From CAIOYC01 sp038327995 (GTDB taxonomy: Bacteria > Pseudomonadota > Alphaproteobacteria > Caulobacterales > Caulobacteraceae): a DNA stretch of 64,000 nt. The stretch lies in contig JBBQLP010000005.1 of the NCBI GenBank assembly GCA_038327995.1, positions 18,604 to 82,603 of the forward strand, written 5' to 3'. This document shows positions 26,091-34,778 of this stretch, in pieces (within the stretch, counting starts at the first letter, position 1; each line of letters opens with the position of its first letter). Under the pieces are notes generated by a model. The model searched no databases, was not told where the DNA came from, and was given only the letters and a program-made list of their open reading frames with translations. The translations under genes were made by a program, and so were the position numbers.

Positions 26091-26651
26091 ATGTCGCAAC
26101 ACGAAGGCGGCGATAAGATGTTCCAGCGTTTGTTCGCCCCCAGAGCCGCCATCGCCGCAGGGCGCGCCCTCTACGCGCCGCTCATCAGCCAGGCGCGCAG
26201 CCCGGTCTTTTACACGGCCGGCGCGGTGCCAGACACGACCGACGGTCGATTCGAGATTTACACCCTGCACTTGGCGCTGGTGCTGCGACGGTTGCGCGGG
26301 GAGGGCGAGATGGCGGCGGAAGTCAGCCAGATGCTGTTCGACACCTTCCTTTCCGGCTTAGACGACGGCCTGCGCGAAATGGGGGTCGGCGACCTTTCCG
26401 TAGGCAAGAAGATGCGCAAGCTCGGCGAAGCCATTTATGGACGCCTGAAATCGTACGACGAGGCATTGAAGGCGGACGCTTCGCCCGATGCTCTGGTCCA
26501 CGTCCTGGAACGAACCGTCTACCTCGCCGCCCCGAATGCTCCCGCCGAGCGTCTGGCGGACTATGTCCGCAGGACGGACGCCGCGCTGACCGCCGCCGAC
26601 CTGTCGTGCTTCATGAACGGCGCAATCCCCTGGACGGAGGCGAGCCTGTGA
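26091..26651 (+). CDS. Ubiquinol-cytochrome c chaperone (Cbp3 family)
   Basis: 186-residue cytosolic protein of the Cbp3/ubiquinol-cytochrome-c-chaperone family, which helps assemble cytochrome b of the bc1 complex. The core motifs are DGRFEIYTLHLALVLRRLRG, QMLFDTFLSGLDDGLREMGV and VGKKMRKLGEAIYGRLKSY. Starts at 26091 and 26118 (MFQRLF) are both possible; the longer one is given. It overlaps the DUF177 gene by 4 nt (GTGA), a standing pair in alphaproteobacteria. Confidence 0.9.
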   Translation: MSQHEGGDKMFQRLFAPRAAIAAGRALYAPLISQARSPVFYTAGAVPDTTDGRFEIYTLHLALVLRRLRGEGEMAAEVSQMLFDTFLSGLDDGLREMGVGDLSVGKKMRKLGEAIYGRLKSYDEALKADASPDALVHVLERTVYLAAPNAPAERLADYVRRTDAALTAADLSCFMNGAIPWTEASL

Positions 26652-27172
26652 GCGCGCTATGGCCTGTTCCCCTGCACCTGCATGAACTCAGCAGAGGGGT
26701 TCAAACGCTCTCGCTTGAGCCGGATCAGGCCACCCGCGAGCGGATCGCCAAGGTCCTGAACTTGGAAGCGCTGAACGCTTTCACTGCCGACGTGGAAGTG
26801 CGGCCGTGGCTCGACGGAGCGGACGTGCGTGCGAGTTTTCGTGCGGTGGTGACGCAGCTCTGCGGCATCTCGCTAGACCCCTTCGAGACTGAGGTCCGCG
26901 CGACGTTCGAGGTGAAATGCGTGCCCGCAGGCAGCCCGAATGAGCCTGCATCAGACGCTGAAGTCGCCATAGATCTCGAGGCCGATGATCCGCCCGATGT
27001 GCTGGAGGGCGACGTGATCGATCTCGGCGCCTATCTGGTCGAGCACCTTTCACTGGAGATCGATCCGTTTCCGCGCAAACCCGACGCGGTGTTCGAGGCC
27101 TTTGAGACCGGCGCGTCCGTGTCGCCTTTCGCAGCGCTGCACGTATTGAAGCGTGATGGCGATCCCACCTGA
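26648..27172 (+). CDS. DUF177 (YceD-type) protein
   Basis: 174-residue protein of the YceD/DUF177 family, linked in other bacteria to 23S rRNA accumulation and normally next to rpmF and plsX. It has the typical central block VTQLCGISLDPFETEV and the acidic DLEADDPPDVLEGDVIDLGAYLVEHLSLEIDPFP. The start is GTG 26648 overlapping the previous stop. plsX follows after 112 bp, but rpmF (L32), the usual neighbour in many bacteria, is not between them. Confidence 0.88.
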   Translation: MSALWPVPLHLHELSRGVQTLSLEPDQATRERIAKVLNLEALNAFTADVEVRPWLDGADVRASFRAVVTQLCGISLDPFETEVRATFEVKCVPAGSPNEPASDAEVAIDLEADDPPDVLEGDVIDLGAYLVEHLSLEIDPFPRKPDAVFEAFETGASVSPFAALHVLKRDGDPT

Positions 27173-27284
27173 ACCTTGCCCCATCGACCGGACAAGCATC
27201 GCACAGCTTGCATCGGCCCCCGCGACCGCTATCTTCCGCCCGCGCCGCAACCTCCGGGAATCGACCCGTTCGAGGCTTGCCTGA

Positions 27285-28382
27285 GTGGGAGCGCGAGCCA
27301 CAGTCGTGCCCGAACCTTTCGCCAACCGTCCCCTGACCCTGTCGATCGATGCGATGGGGGGAGACCACGGACCCCCTGTGATCGTTGCTGGCGCTGAACT
27401 GGCGCTAAACCGGCTCGCGGGGCGCGACGTTCGCTTCCTGCTGCATGGAGACGCGCCGAGGATTGAGGCCGAGCTTGCCAAACATCCACGGGTAAAGGCG
27501 CTCTCCACCGTCAAGCATTCTGATCGTGTAATTGGAGGCGAGGAAAAGGCCGCCCAGGCGATGCGGCGCGGCAAGGGCACGAGCCTGTGGAACACCATCG
27601 AGGCCCTGCGCGAAGAAACCGCCGACGCGGCCATCTCCGGCGGCAACACCGGCGCCCTGATGGCGATCTCGAAATTGATCCTGCGCATGACCGGGGGGCT
27701 GGACCGCCCCGCCATCGTCGCCAGTTGGCCGACGCTGAGAGGCACGACGGTGGTGCTCGACGTGGGCGCCAACATTGAAAGCGACGCCGCGCAACTGGCC
27801 GAGTTCGCCATCATGGGCGACGCCTACTACCGGGCTGTTCACGCCGCACCGGGACAGGTTCCCAAGGTCGGGCTGCTGAATGTCGGGTCCGAGGAGCAGA
27901 AGGGCCATGAGGATGTGCGCGAAGCGCACGCCCTGCTCCGCGATGGCGGCTTTGACCTCGACTACTATGGCTTCGTCGAGGGGGACGATATCGCCAAAGG
28001 CACGGTGGAAGTGGTGGTCACAGACGGCTTCACTGGCAATGTAGCGTTGAAGACCGGCGAGGGACTTGCGCGCTTTTTCGCCACCGAGATGCGAACCGTC
28101 TTCACCTCAAGCCTGAGAGGCAAGCTCGGCGCGCTTCTCGCCGCTCCAGCGCTGCGCCAGATGCGGGCGCGGTTGGAGCCGCCGGGGGGCGGACCGCTGC
28201 TCGGCCTGAAGGGCGTGGTGGTGAAAAGCCACGGCGGGGCTGAGGCGCGCGGATTCGCCGACGCCTTGGTGATCGCCGCCAATCTGGCCGTCTCGGACTA
28301 CGCCGCCGTCACCGCGCGCAATATGGACAAGCTCGGCGCTGCGCTCGTCCAGACCCACCCCGCCTCGGAGGCCCCTCAGTGA
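27285..28382 (+). CDS. plsX: Phosphate acyltransferase PlsX
   Basis: 365-residue enzyme making acyl-phosphate from acyl-ACP for phospholipid synthesis. LSIDAMGGDHGP at the N-terminus, ISGGNTGALMAISKLIL, DVGANIESDA and VVTDGFTGNVALKTGEG are hallmark motifs. Start at GTG 27285 (GAGG 9 nt upstream); a GTG at 27306 is the alternative. It overlaps fabH by 4 nt, the classic plsX-fabH operon. Confidence 0.96.
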   Translation: MGARATVVPEPFANRPLTLSIDAMGGDHGPPVIVAGAELALNRLAGRDVRFLLHGDAPRIEAELAKHPRVKALSTVKHSDRVIGGEEKAAQAMRRGKGTSLWNTIEALREETADAAISGGNTGALMAISKLILRMTGGLDRPAIVASWPTLRGTTVVLDVGANIESDAAQLAEFAIMGDAYYRAVHAAPGQVPKVGLLNVGSEEQKGHEDVREAHALLRDGGFDLDYYGFVEGDDIAKGTVEVVVTDGFTGNVALKTGEGLARFFATEMRTVFTSSLRGKLGALLAAPALRQMRARLEPPGGGPLLGLKGVVVKSHGGAEARGFADALVIAANLAVSDYAAVTARNMDKLGAALVQTHPASEAPQ

Positions 28383-29356
28383 GCGTCGTGCGTTCGGCCG
28401 TCAAAGGCGTCGGCGGCTATCTGCCGCCACACATTGTCACCAACGACGACCTGTCGAAGTTCGTCGACACCTCCGATGAGTGGATCCGCGAGCGCACCGG
28501 CATTCGTGAACGACGGAAGATGCCGGAGGGGCAGGGGACCTCGGACATGGCGGTAGAGGCCGCCAGGATCGCACTGGCCTCTGCTGGACGCACCCCGGCC
28601 GACATTGATCTGATCATTGTCGCCACCACGACCCCCGATCTGACATTTCCGGCAACCGCCGCCATCGTGCAGCGCAAGCTCGGCTGCCCGATCGGCATCG
28701 CTTTCGACATCCAGGCGGTGTGTTCGGGCTTCGTCTATGCGCTGTCTGTAGCCGACGGTTTTACGGCGCGGGGCCTTTCCAAATGCGCGCTGGTGATTGG
28801 CGCTGAGGCCATGTCGCGGCTGATGGACTGGGAGGACCGGGGCACCTGCGTCCTGTTCGGCGACGGTGCGGGCGCGGTCGTGCTTGAGCCGGTGGAAGGC
28901 GAGGGGAGCACCGCCGATCAGGGCCTGCTCGGTTTCGCCCTGCGCTGCGACGGGACCAAGCAGGATTTGCTCTATGTTGACGGCGGCCCATCCACTACGG
29001 GCACGGTCGGACACCTGCGCATGGCTGGCCAGCAGGTGTTTCGCCACGCGGTCGTCAACATCACCGAGGCCGTGCGCGCCGCCGCCGACGACGCGGGCAT
29101 AACCATTCCTGAAATCGACTGGTTCATCCCCCACCAGGCTAACCAGCGCATCCTTCAAGGGGTGGCGCACCGGCTGGGCATCGCAGAGGATCGGGTGATC
29201 TCCACCGTGGCCACCCACGCCAACACTTCCGCCGCGTCCATCCCCCTGGCGCTGTTCGAGGGGATCAAGGACGGGCGCATCAAGCCTGGGCAGATGCTGC
29301 TTCTGGAAGCGATGGGCGGCGGGCTGACATGGGGCGCCTGCGCCCTGCGGCTTTGA
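28379..29356 (+). CDS. fabH: Beta-ketoacyl-ACP synthase III
   Basis: 325-residue condensing enzyme that starts fatty-acid synthesis from acetyl-CoA and malonyl-ACP. The catalytic triad is present: Cys115 in IQAVCSGFVYAL, His in FIPHQANQRI and Asn in THANTSAASIPLAL. DEWIRERTGIRERR near the N-terminus is typical. The start GTG 28379 overlaps the plsX stop. ihfA and a merR gene follow in the order common in alphaproteobacteria. Confidence 0.97.
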   Translation: MSVVRSAVKGVGGYLPPHIVTNDDLSKFVDTSDEWIRERTGIRERRKMPEGQGTSDMAVEAARIALASAGRTPADIDLIIVATTTPDLTFPATAAIVQRKLGCPIGIAFDIQAVCSGFVYALSVADGFTARGLSKCALVIGAEAMSRLMDWEDRGTCVLFGDGAGAVVLEPVEGEGSTADQGLLGFALRCDGTKQDLLYVDGGPSTTGTVGHLRMAGQQVFRHAVVNITEAVRAAADDAGITIPEIDWFIPHQANQRILQGVAHRLGIAEDRVISTVATHANTSAASIPLALFEGIKDGRIKPGQMLLLEAMGGGLTWGACALRL

Positions 29357-29445
29357 GGTCCGCCAAGTCCCTGTGAGAACCCTTTGACTTGACGCGGCTT
29401 TCGCGTCATGCACCGATGTGAAGACTTAAGGCGGGGGCGCTTCCT

Positions 29446-29766
29446 ATGAAGGGTGAAACTCTGACGCGGGCCGATCTCGCCGAGGCCGTGCACGAGGAAG
29501 TGGGGCTGACCCGTCAGGACTGCGCCGCCATGGTTGAGCGCACTCTTGATATGGTGGTCGAGGCGCTGGAACAGGGCGAGGTGGTGAAGCTTTCGGGCTT
29601 CGGCGTCTTCCAGGTCCGTGACAAGCGCGCCCGCATGGGCCGCAATCCCAAGACCGGCGAGCCCGCCGCCATCGACCCTCGACGCGTCATCAGCTTTCGA
29701 GCCTCGCAGGTGATGAAGTCCGAAGTGGACGAAGCGCATCACGGCCGGACATCCCCGAAGGGATAG
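29446..29766 (+). CDS. ihfA: Integration host factor subunit alpha
   Basis: 106-residue HU/IHF-family DNA-bending protein; works as a heterodimer with IhfB. TLTRADLAEAVHEEVGL, VVKLSGFGVFQVRDK and the minor-groove arm GRNPKTGEPAAIDPRRVISFR are diagnostic of the alpha subunit. It is 4 bp ahead of the merR gene and downstream of fabH. Confidence 0.95.
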   Translation: MKGETLTRADLAEAVHEEVGLTRQDCAAMVERTLDMVVEALEQGEVVKLSGFGVFQVRDKRARMGRNPKTGEPAAIDPRRVISFRASQVMKSEVDEAHHGRTSPKG

Positions 29767-29770
29767 GCCG

Positions 29771-30214
29771 GTGAAAAGCCCCGAAGCGTTTCGCACGATC
29801 TCGGAGGCCGCCAGCGAGCTTGGCGTTCCCCAGCACGTGCTTCGCTTCTGGGAGACCAAGTTTTCTTTCATCAGGCCTATGAAACGGGCAGGCGGCAGGC
29901 GCTTTTACCGTCTTCAGGACATCGATGTGCTGCGCGGGGTGCGGACCCTGCTGCACGACGAAGGCTACACGATCAAGGGTGTGCAGAAGCTGCACAAGGA
30001 TCTCGGGATGCGCCGGGTTCTGGCCGCCGCTGCGGGCGAAGTTACCGCGCCGCTCAGCGACGCTGTGGCACTGGACGTCGGCGATTTTGAAGTGAACACG
30101 GATAGCCGCCTGCTGGGAGATACGGCACGTGTGCGGCTCGGTCATGTGCTGGACGATCTGCAGGACACCAAGGCGCGGCTCGACGCTCTCCTATCCGGAT
30201 CGCTTACGCGCTGA
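29771..30214 (+). CDS. MerR-family transcriptional regulator
   Basis: 147-residue regulator with the winged helix at residues ~8-75: AFRTISEAASELGVPQHVLRFWETKF followed by MKRAGGRRFYRLQDIDVL. A short variable C-terminal part lacks Cys and so gives no sign of metal sensing. The start is GTG 29771, immediately after ihfA, a very common alphaproteobacterial arrangement; its target is unknown. tRNA-Pro follows. Confidence 0.9.
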   Translation: MKSPEAFRTISEAASELGVPQHVLRFWETKFSFIRPMKRAGGRRFYRLQDIDVLRGVRTLLHDEGYTIKGVQKLHKDLGMRRVLAAAAGEVTAPLSDAVALDVGDFEVNTDSRLLGDTARVRLGHVLDDLQDTKARLDALLSGSLTR

Positions 30215-30248
30215 TCGGCGCAATCTCGTCGCTGGCCTACATTCCCGA

Positions 30249-30278
30249 TTGCTAAGGGCGACGCCGCCCCCTTATAAG
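30249..30278 (+). promoter_or_regulatory. Candidate promoter of tRNA-Pro(GGG)
   Basis: TTGCTA at 30249-30254 and TATAAG at 30273-30278 are separated by 18 bp, and the tRNA begins 12 bp after the -10. The layout is right for a housekeeping tRNA promoter. Confidence 0.6.
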
Positions 30279-30289
30279 GCCCGCTCTGT

Positions 30290-30366
<77 letters not shown>

Positions 30367-30387
30367 TCACCTTGACCCTGTAGTTCT

Positions 30388-30585
30388 TTACCGCCCCCGG
30401 CTCATCCAGGTGATGAGCGGAAACAGCGGCACCCCCCAGACGATGCCGACCACCGCCATATAGGCGAGCTTGATCGCCCACACGTCTGGCAGGCGGTCGA
30501 ACAGCATGACGGCCAGTGCGGCGTAGAGGCCGAGGAAGACCAGCATCCCGATCCCGCCGATGAACTTGCGCCAGCGTGCGGGCAT
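30388..30585 (-). CDS. DUF2842 small membrane protein
   Basis: 65-residue protein with two transmembrane helices, matching the alphaproteobacterial DUF2842 family in size and pattern (a basic start MPARWRKFIGG, a first helix, then a second helix ending in PLITWMSRGR). ATG 30585 has GGAG 6 nt upstream and is preferred to an upstream in-frame ATG at 30603. Function unknown. Confidence 0.8.
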   Translation of the reverse strand: MPARWRKFIGGIGMLVFLGLYAALAVMLFDRLPDVWAIKLAYMAVVGIVWGVPLFPLITWMSRGR

Positions 30586-30654
30586 GATTGTCTCCAGATA
30601 CAAGATCGCCGGGGACCCTTCGACCCCCGGCGACCAAAGCTCAAGCGATTTGCG

Positions 30655-30909
30655 TCAAGCTCTAGGGCGGTTGATCAGGCCAAGGATGAACAGAAGGATG
30701 AGCGATCCTATGAAGGCGACGATGAAGCTGCCAACGATGCCGTAGAAGGCGAAGTGAACGAAGTTGGCGTTTAGCCAGCCGCCGATCACCGCCCCGATCA
30801 AGCCGATGATCAGATTTACGATCAGTCCGTGGTGGCGGTTCAACACCATGCTTGCGACCCAACCGGCCAGAAGGCCGATGATGATCCAACCGATTATACC
30901 CATTTCCAT
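30655..30909 (-). CDS. GlsB/YeaQ/YmgE-family membrane protein
   Basis: 84-residue inner-membrane protein with three hydrophobic helices and the Gly-rich pattern IGWIIIGLLAGWVASMV...NLIIGLIGAVIGGWL of the transglycosylase-associated/GlsB family, often induced by stress. It is transcribed alone, upstream of and divergent from ctaA. Molecular role unknown. Confidence 0.88.
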   Translation of the reverse strand: MEMGIIGWIIIGLLAGWVASMVLNRHHGLIVNLIIGLIGAVIGGWLNANFVHFAFYGIVGSFIVAFIGSLILLFILGLINRPRA

Positions 30910-31087
30910 GAGCGTCTCCCTGCTCGCTATCCGGTCGACTTCCTGGTGAGTCTTTGCCGGGATAAGCGTTACTGTAGGACAAGTTCCCGCAAAGGCCAGC
31001 CTGAGCGCGGCTCGTGCGTGGACGGAGCGGCGGCGAACGGTTAGGTCTTGGCCGTGGTGGCTGAAGACCCGAGCTGAAAGCCGAAGT

Positions 31088-32131
31088 ATGCGTTGGCGTT
31101 ATAATCTTGCGAAGTCCCAGGGAGCGGCCATCTGGCTGTTCTGCGTCGCCGCCCTGGTTTTCCTGATGGTGCTGGTGGGGGGCGCGACCCGTCTGACGGG
31201 ATCGGGCCTGTCGATCACCGAGTGGCGTCCCGTCACAGGGATCATTCCGCCGCTCTCCGCCGCGGGCTGGGCGCACGAGTTCCAGCAGTATCAGCACATT
31301 CCCCAGTATCAGCTCGTCAATCGGGGTATGTCGCTTGGCGAGTTCAAGGCCCTGTTCTGGTGGGAGTGGGCGCACAGATTGTTGGGCCGGATCGTCGGGG
31401 TGGCCTTCATCGCCCCGTTCATCGTGCTCTTGGCCATGCGGCGCATCCCGGGCCGGTTGATCTGGCGCTGTGCAGCGATTCTGGGCCTTGGCCTGCTGCA
31501 AGGGTTGGTGGGGTGGTGGATGGTGGCGAGCGGCTTGGCCAATCGCATCTCCGTAGCGCCAGAGCGGTTGGCGGTTCATCTGGTCTTGGCGCTCCTTCTC
31601 CTCATGGCCTGTGTCTGGACCGGGCTCGAGGCCTGGTTTGGGCGACCCCGCAGCAATGCGACCAGCGATCCGTTATGGCGGCGCGGCGCGATTGGCATTG
31701 TGGTGCTGACCGTCGTGCAGATCACGCTGGGAGCGCTCGTCGCCGGAAATCAGGCCGGGCGCATCTACACCGACTGGCCGCTGATGGCGGGCCAGATAAT
31801 CCCGCGAGACTATGCGCCTAAGGGTCAGGGGTTCTGGGCTGTGGTCGCCCACAGTCAGGCTGCGGTTCAGTTCAATCACCGGCTGGTGGGCTACGTTCTG
31901 TTTCTAGTCGTGCTGGGCTTCTTCGTCGGGGCTGCGCGCTCACGGATTTCCGATGCGGCCAAGCGGTTGTCGCTCTGGCTTGCGGCGGCGGTGACAATGC
32001 AGGCGTTGGTGGGGGTGTTGACGCTGCGGATGGCGACACCACTGGCGCTGGGGCTGCTTCACCAGTTTGGCGCAGCGGTGGTTCTGACCGTTGCGCTGAC
32101 GCTGGCGTGGCGAATTCAGCGCGAACATTAA
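31088..32131 (+). CDS. ctaA: Heme A synthase (COX15/CtaA)
   Basis: 347-residue polytopic membrane enzyme that oxidises heme O to heme A for aa3-type cytochrome oxidase. The eight-helix layout is visible with heme-ligand His in WEWAHRLLGR (helix 2) and FNHRLVGY (helix 6), and His in LAVHLVLALLL and LLHQFGAAVVL. VGGATRLTGSGLSITEWRPVTG is the family start. It ends just before a 20-bp palindrome. Confidence 0.95.
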   Translation: MRWRYNLAKSQGAAIWLFCVAALVFLMVLVGGATRLTGSGLSITEWRPVTGIIPPLSAAGWAHEFQQYQHIPQYQLVNRGMSLGEFKALFWWEWAHRLLGRIVGVAFIAPFIVLLAMRRIPGRLIWRCAAILGLGLLQGLVGWWMVASGLANRISVAPERLAVHLVLALLLLMACVWTGLEAWFGRPRSNATSDPLWRRGAIGIVVLTVVQITLGALVAGNQAGRIYTDWPLMAGQIIPRDYAPKGQGFWAVVAHSQAAVQFNHRLVGYVLFLVVLGFFVGAARSRISDAAKRLSLWLAAAVTMQALVGVLTLRMATPLALGLLHQFGAAVVLTVALTLAWRIQREH

Positions 32132-32151
32132 TATGGTATCATGATACCATA
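32132..32151. promoter_or_regulatory. Perfect 20-bp palindrome, operator-like
   Basis: TATGGTATCATGATACCATA begins right after the ctaA stop codon. It is a perfect dyad without spacer or U-tract, so it is not a normal terminator. Its form resembles operators of ribbon-helix-helix or other dimeric repressors, but no such gene is adjacent; the next gene is rplM 142 bp downstream. Confidence 0.5.
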
Positions 32152-32207
32152 GTGAGAAAAGCATTGTAATTCAATGTGTTGAAATCACCCGCGCTGGCAT
32201 CAACCCG

Positions 32208-32236
32208 TTGACACACGGGGCCTCGCCCTCTAAGAA
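32208..32236 (+). promoter_or_regulatory. Candidate promoter of rplM-rpsI
   Basis: TTGACA (32208-32213), a 17-bp spacer and TAAGAA (32231-32236) lie about 50 bp ahead of the rplM start codon. The -35 is a perfect consensus, which suits a ribosomal-protein operon. Confidence 0.6.
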
Positions 32237-32293
32237 ACCGCCTCCTTTCGCTGTCGCACCCTGCGGCGGCAATTCTTTGCGGATACCCCTCCC

Positions 32294-32767
32294 ATGCAGA
32301 AGACCACGGTTTCGCTGAAACCGGCGGATGTGGAGAAGAAGTGGATCGTGATCGACGCGGAAAACGCGGTTGTCGGTCGTCTCGCCACCTTCGTCGCCAT
32401 GCGCCTTCGCGGCAAGCACCGCCCTGACTACACCCCCCACGTGGACTGCGGCGACTATGTCGTCATCGTCAACGCGAGCAAGGTGAAGTTCACCGGCAAG
32501 AAGCTGACCCAGAAGACCTACTACTGGCACACCGGCTATCCCGGCGGCATCAAGGAGCGCACTGCGGACAAGATCCTCGGCGGCAAGTTCCCCGAACGCA
32601 TCCTGGAGAAGGCGGTCGAGCGGATGCTGCCCAAGGAAAGCCCCCTGGCGCGCAAGCAGATGACGCACCTGCGCATCTTCAACGGCCCTGAGCACGAGCA
32701 TCAGGCCCAGCAACCTGAAACCATCGCGTTCGCCGAAATGAACGCCAAGAACGTGCGGGCCCAATAG
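32294..32767 (+). CDS. rplM: Large-subunit ribosomal protein L13
   Basis: 157-residue L13. KKWIVIDAENAVVGRLATFVA, the block HVDCGDYVVIVNASKVKFTGKK read in parts, and the conserved VERMLPKESPLARKQMTHLRI are unmistakable. It is 2 bp ahead of rpsI, the universal bacterial pairing. Confidence 0.98.
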   Translation: MQKTTVSLKPADVEKKWIVIDAENAVVGRLATFVAMRLRGKHRPDYTPHVDCGDYVVIVNASKVKFTGKKLTQKTYYWHTGYPGGIKERTADKILGGKFPERILEKAVERMLPKESPLARKQMTHLRIFNGPEHEHQAQQPETIAFAEMNAKNVRAQ

Positions 32768-32769
32768 TC

Positions 32770-33375
32770 ATGACCGACGTCACGAACGAAACCGCCGCAC
32801 CGACCGGCTTTGACGCCCTGAAGGCGATGTCGACAGATGGTCTTTCCGAGGGCCACGCGCCTGCGGAACCCCAGATCGACTCCCTCGGTCGCGCCTACGC
32901 CACCGGCAAGCGCAAGAACGCCATCGCCAAGGTCTGGATCAAGCCGGGCTCGGGCAAGATCACCATCATCGGCGGCGACGCCAAGCGAGCGGCGGTTCTG
33001 AAGACCCGCCGCAACCGCGCCCAGAACGACGACGCCAAGGGCGCCGTGAAGGCGGGCGACGTGCAGGCAGGCAAGGAAAGGGACATCACCGTCTATTTCG
33101 CCCGTCCGGTGCTGCGCATGATGATCGAACAGCCGCTGATGATCGCTGATCGCCGCACCCAGTTCGATGTGCTGGTTCGCGTTGAAGGCTCGGGCCTATC
33201 GGGTCAGGCCGGGGCGATCCGCCACGGCATTTCCAAGGCGCTCACCTATTATGAGCCCGGCCTCCGCGCCGTCCTGAAGCCGCACGGCTTCCTGACGCGC
33301 GACAGCCGCGTGGTCGAACGCAAGAAGTACGGCAAGGCCAAGGCCCGCCGCAGCTTCCAGTTCTCGAAGCGCTAA
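32770..33375 (+). CDS. rpsI: Small-subunit ribosomal protein S9 with N-terminal extension
   Basis: 201-residue S9, with an N-terminal extension of ~40-45 residues before the normal start of the domain at GRAYATGKRKNAIAKVWI; such extensions occur in alphaproteobacteria. The C-terminal tail RDSRVVERKKYGKAKARR then SFQFSKR reaches into the P site of the ribosome. A terminator follows. Confidence 0.97.
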   Translation: MTDVTNETAAPTGFDALKAMSTDGLSEGHAPAEPQIDSLGRAYATGKRKNAIAKVWIKPGSGKITIIGGDAKRAAVLKTRRNRAQNDDAKGAVKAGDVQAGKERDITVYFARPVLRMMIEQPLMIADRRTQFDVLVRVEGSGLSGQAGAIRHGISKALTYYEPGLRAVLKPHGFLTRDSRVVERKKYGKAKARRSFQFSKR

Positions 33376-33399
33376 CTTCGCTTCACTGCGAGGATTTCA

Positions 33400-33431
33400 G
33401 GGCGTTTCGGGCAACCGAAGCGCCCTTTTTC
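33400..33431 (+). terminator. Rho-independent terminator after rpsI
   Basis: An 11-bp stem GGGCGTTTCGG (33400-33410) with CCGAAGCGCCC (33415-33425), one T-G wobble, GCAA loop, then TTTTTC. It ends the rplM-rpsI transcript ahead of argC. Confidence 0.88.
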
Positions 33432-33444
33432 TTTGGAGATTCCA

Positions 33445-34392
33445 ATGCTCCCCAAGGTGTTCATCGACGGCGAGGCGGGGACGACGGGCCTGCAAATCCG
33501 CCAGCAGCTTGAAGGTCGGCGCGACCTCCAGCTCGTCTCCATCGATCCAGACAAGCGCAAGGACGCCGCCGCCCGCAAGGCGATGCTGAACGATGCGGAT
33601 ACAGTGATCCTGTGCCTGCCGGACGAGGCGGCGCGGGGGGCTGTGGCGCTGATCGACAATCCTGAGGTTAAGGTGATCGACGCCTCCACCGCGCACCGCA
33701 TCGCGCCGAGCTGGGTGTTCGGCTTCCCGGAACTAGCGCCCGGCCAGCGCGAGGCGGTGGCGAAGGCCAAGCGCGTCTCCAATCCCGGTTGCTATTCCAC
33801 CGGCGCCATCGCCATCCTGCGGCCCTTGGTGGACGCCGGGATCGTGCCAGTGGACTGGCCCGTCACCATCAATGCGGTCTCCGGCTACACAGGGGGCGGC
33901 AAGCTAATGATCGCCGAGTTCGAGGACGAAACCTCCCCCGCGTTCACCCGCGTTCCCTACCGTCTCTACGCCAACACGCTCGAGCACAAGCACGTGCCGG
34001 AGATCGCACTGCGTTCCGGGCTGACCCATCGCCCGCTGTTCGCTCCCTCGGTCGGTCGCTACGCCCAGGGAATGCTAGTGGAAGTTCCGTTGCAACTCTG
34101 GGCGCTGCCCGGCGCGCCAACCTTGGCGCAGGTGCACGCTGCCTTGGCGGAGCGCTATGTGGGCGAGCCGTTCCTATCGGTGGCGAGTATGGAGGAGGCG
34201 GGGGCGGTCAAGACGCTGAGCCCCGAAGGCCTAAACGGCTCCAATCAGCTCAAACTCTACGTCTTCGGCAACGAGACCGAGGGCCAGGCCCGCCTCGTCG
34301 CCTTGCTCGACAACCTTGGCAAGGGCGCATCCGGCGCAGCGGTGCAAAACCTGAACCTGATGCTGGGAATGGAGGAGCGGGCGGGGCTTTAG
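33445..34392 (+). CDS. argC: N-acetyl-gamma-glutamyl-phosphate reductase, short type
   Basis: 315-residue NADPH-dependent reductase of arginine synthesis. The nucleophile is Cys116 in VSNPGCYSTGAI, and FIDGEAGTTGLQI is the nucleotide-binding start of the short (type 2) class. I chose ATG 33445; an in-frame TTG four codons upstream is less likely. The gene converges with vapC and overlaps its end by 4 nt. Confidence 0.95.
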   Translation: MLPKVFIDGEAGTTGLQIRQQLEGRRDLQLVSIDPDKRKDAAARKAMLNDADTVILCLPDEAARGAVALIDNPEVKVIDASTAHRIAPSWVFGFPELAPGQREAVAKAKRVSNPGCYSTGAIAILRPLVDAGIVPVDWPVTINAVSGYTGGGKLMIAEFEDETSPAFTRVPYRLYANTLEHKHVPEIALRSGLTHRPLFAPSVGRYAQGMLVEVPLQLWALPGAPTLAQVHAALAERYVGEPFLSVASMEEAGAVKTLSPEGLNGSNQLKLYVFGNETEGQARLVALLDNLGKGASGAAVQNLNLMLGMEERAGL

Positions 34393-34778
34393 GAAAGGAG
34401 TTGCACCATCGGCGCACCTGCTCTGGCGAATGACCTGTCAAAAGTCATGAGTGATCGACAGCCGACGCGGAGTGCTTCGGAAAGGACGCAACCATCCGCG
34501 AAGTCGCCGCCTCGCTCCAGCATATCGAGGCCCGCAGCGATGGCTAACCTATCAGCCTTTACCCTGTATGGCGCCGTGACAGCGCGTATGGCTTGAGCAA
34601 TGTCGGCTGACGGATAGCGAAAACTTCTCGCTAAGACCCAGGCTAGTTCGCAAAGCACCGGAATCGAGATGAAGAGTTCGGTATCGCTCTCAAGAAGCTT
34701 GGTTGCGGCGACGGCTTGATCCGCATGGTCAAGGGTCAAGTAGCGCACGAGGACATTGGTATCGACGGCGACTGTCAA
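34389..34778 (-). CDS. vapC: VapC-type PIN-domain toxin
   Basis: 129-residue PIN-domain ribonuclease. The acidic site is present: Asp6 (VAVDTNVLVRYL), Glu44 (CELAWVL), Asp92/Asp95 (GGDFADGCVL) and Asp114 (TFDRSF). Such toxins cut tRNA or rRNA until bound by their antitoxin. It overlaps the antitoxin gene by 4 nt and the convergent argC by 4 nt, so it sits tightly between argC and phaC. Confidence 0.9.
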   Translation of the reverse strand: MTVAVDTNVLVRYLTLDHADQAVAATKLLESDTELFISIPVLCELAWVLARSFRYPSADIAQAIRAVTAPYRVKADRLAIAAGLDMLERGGDFADGCVLSEALRVGCRSLMTFDRSFARAGAPMVQLLS

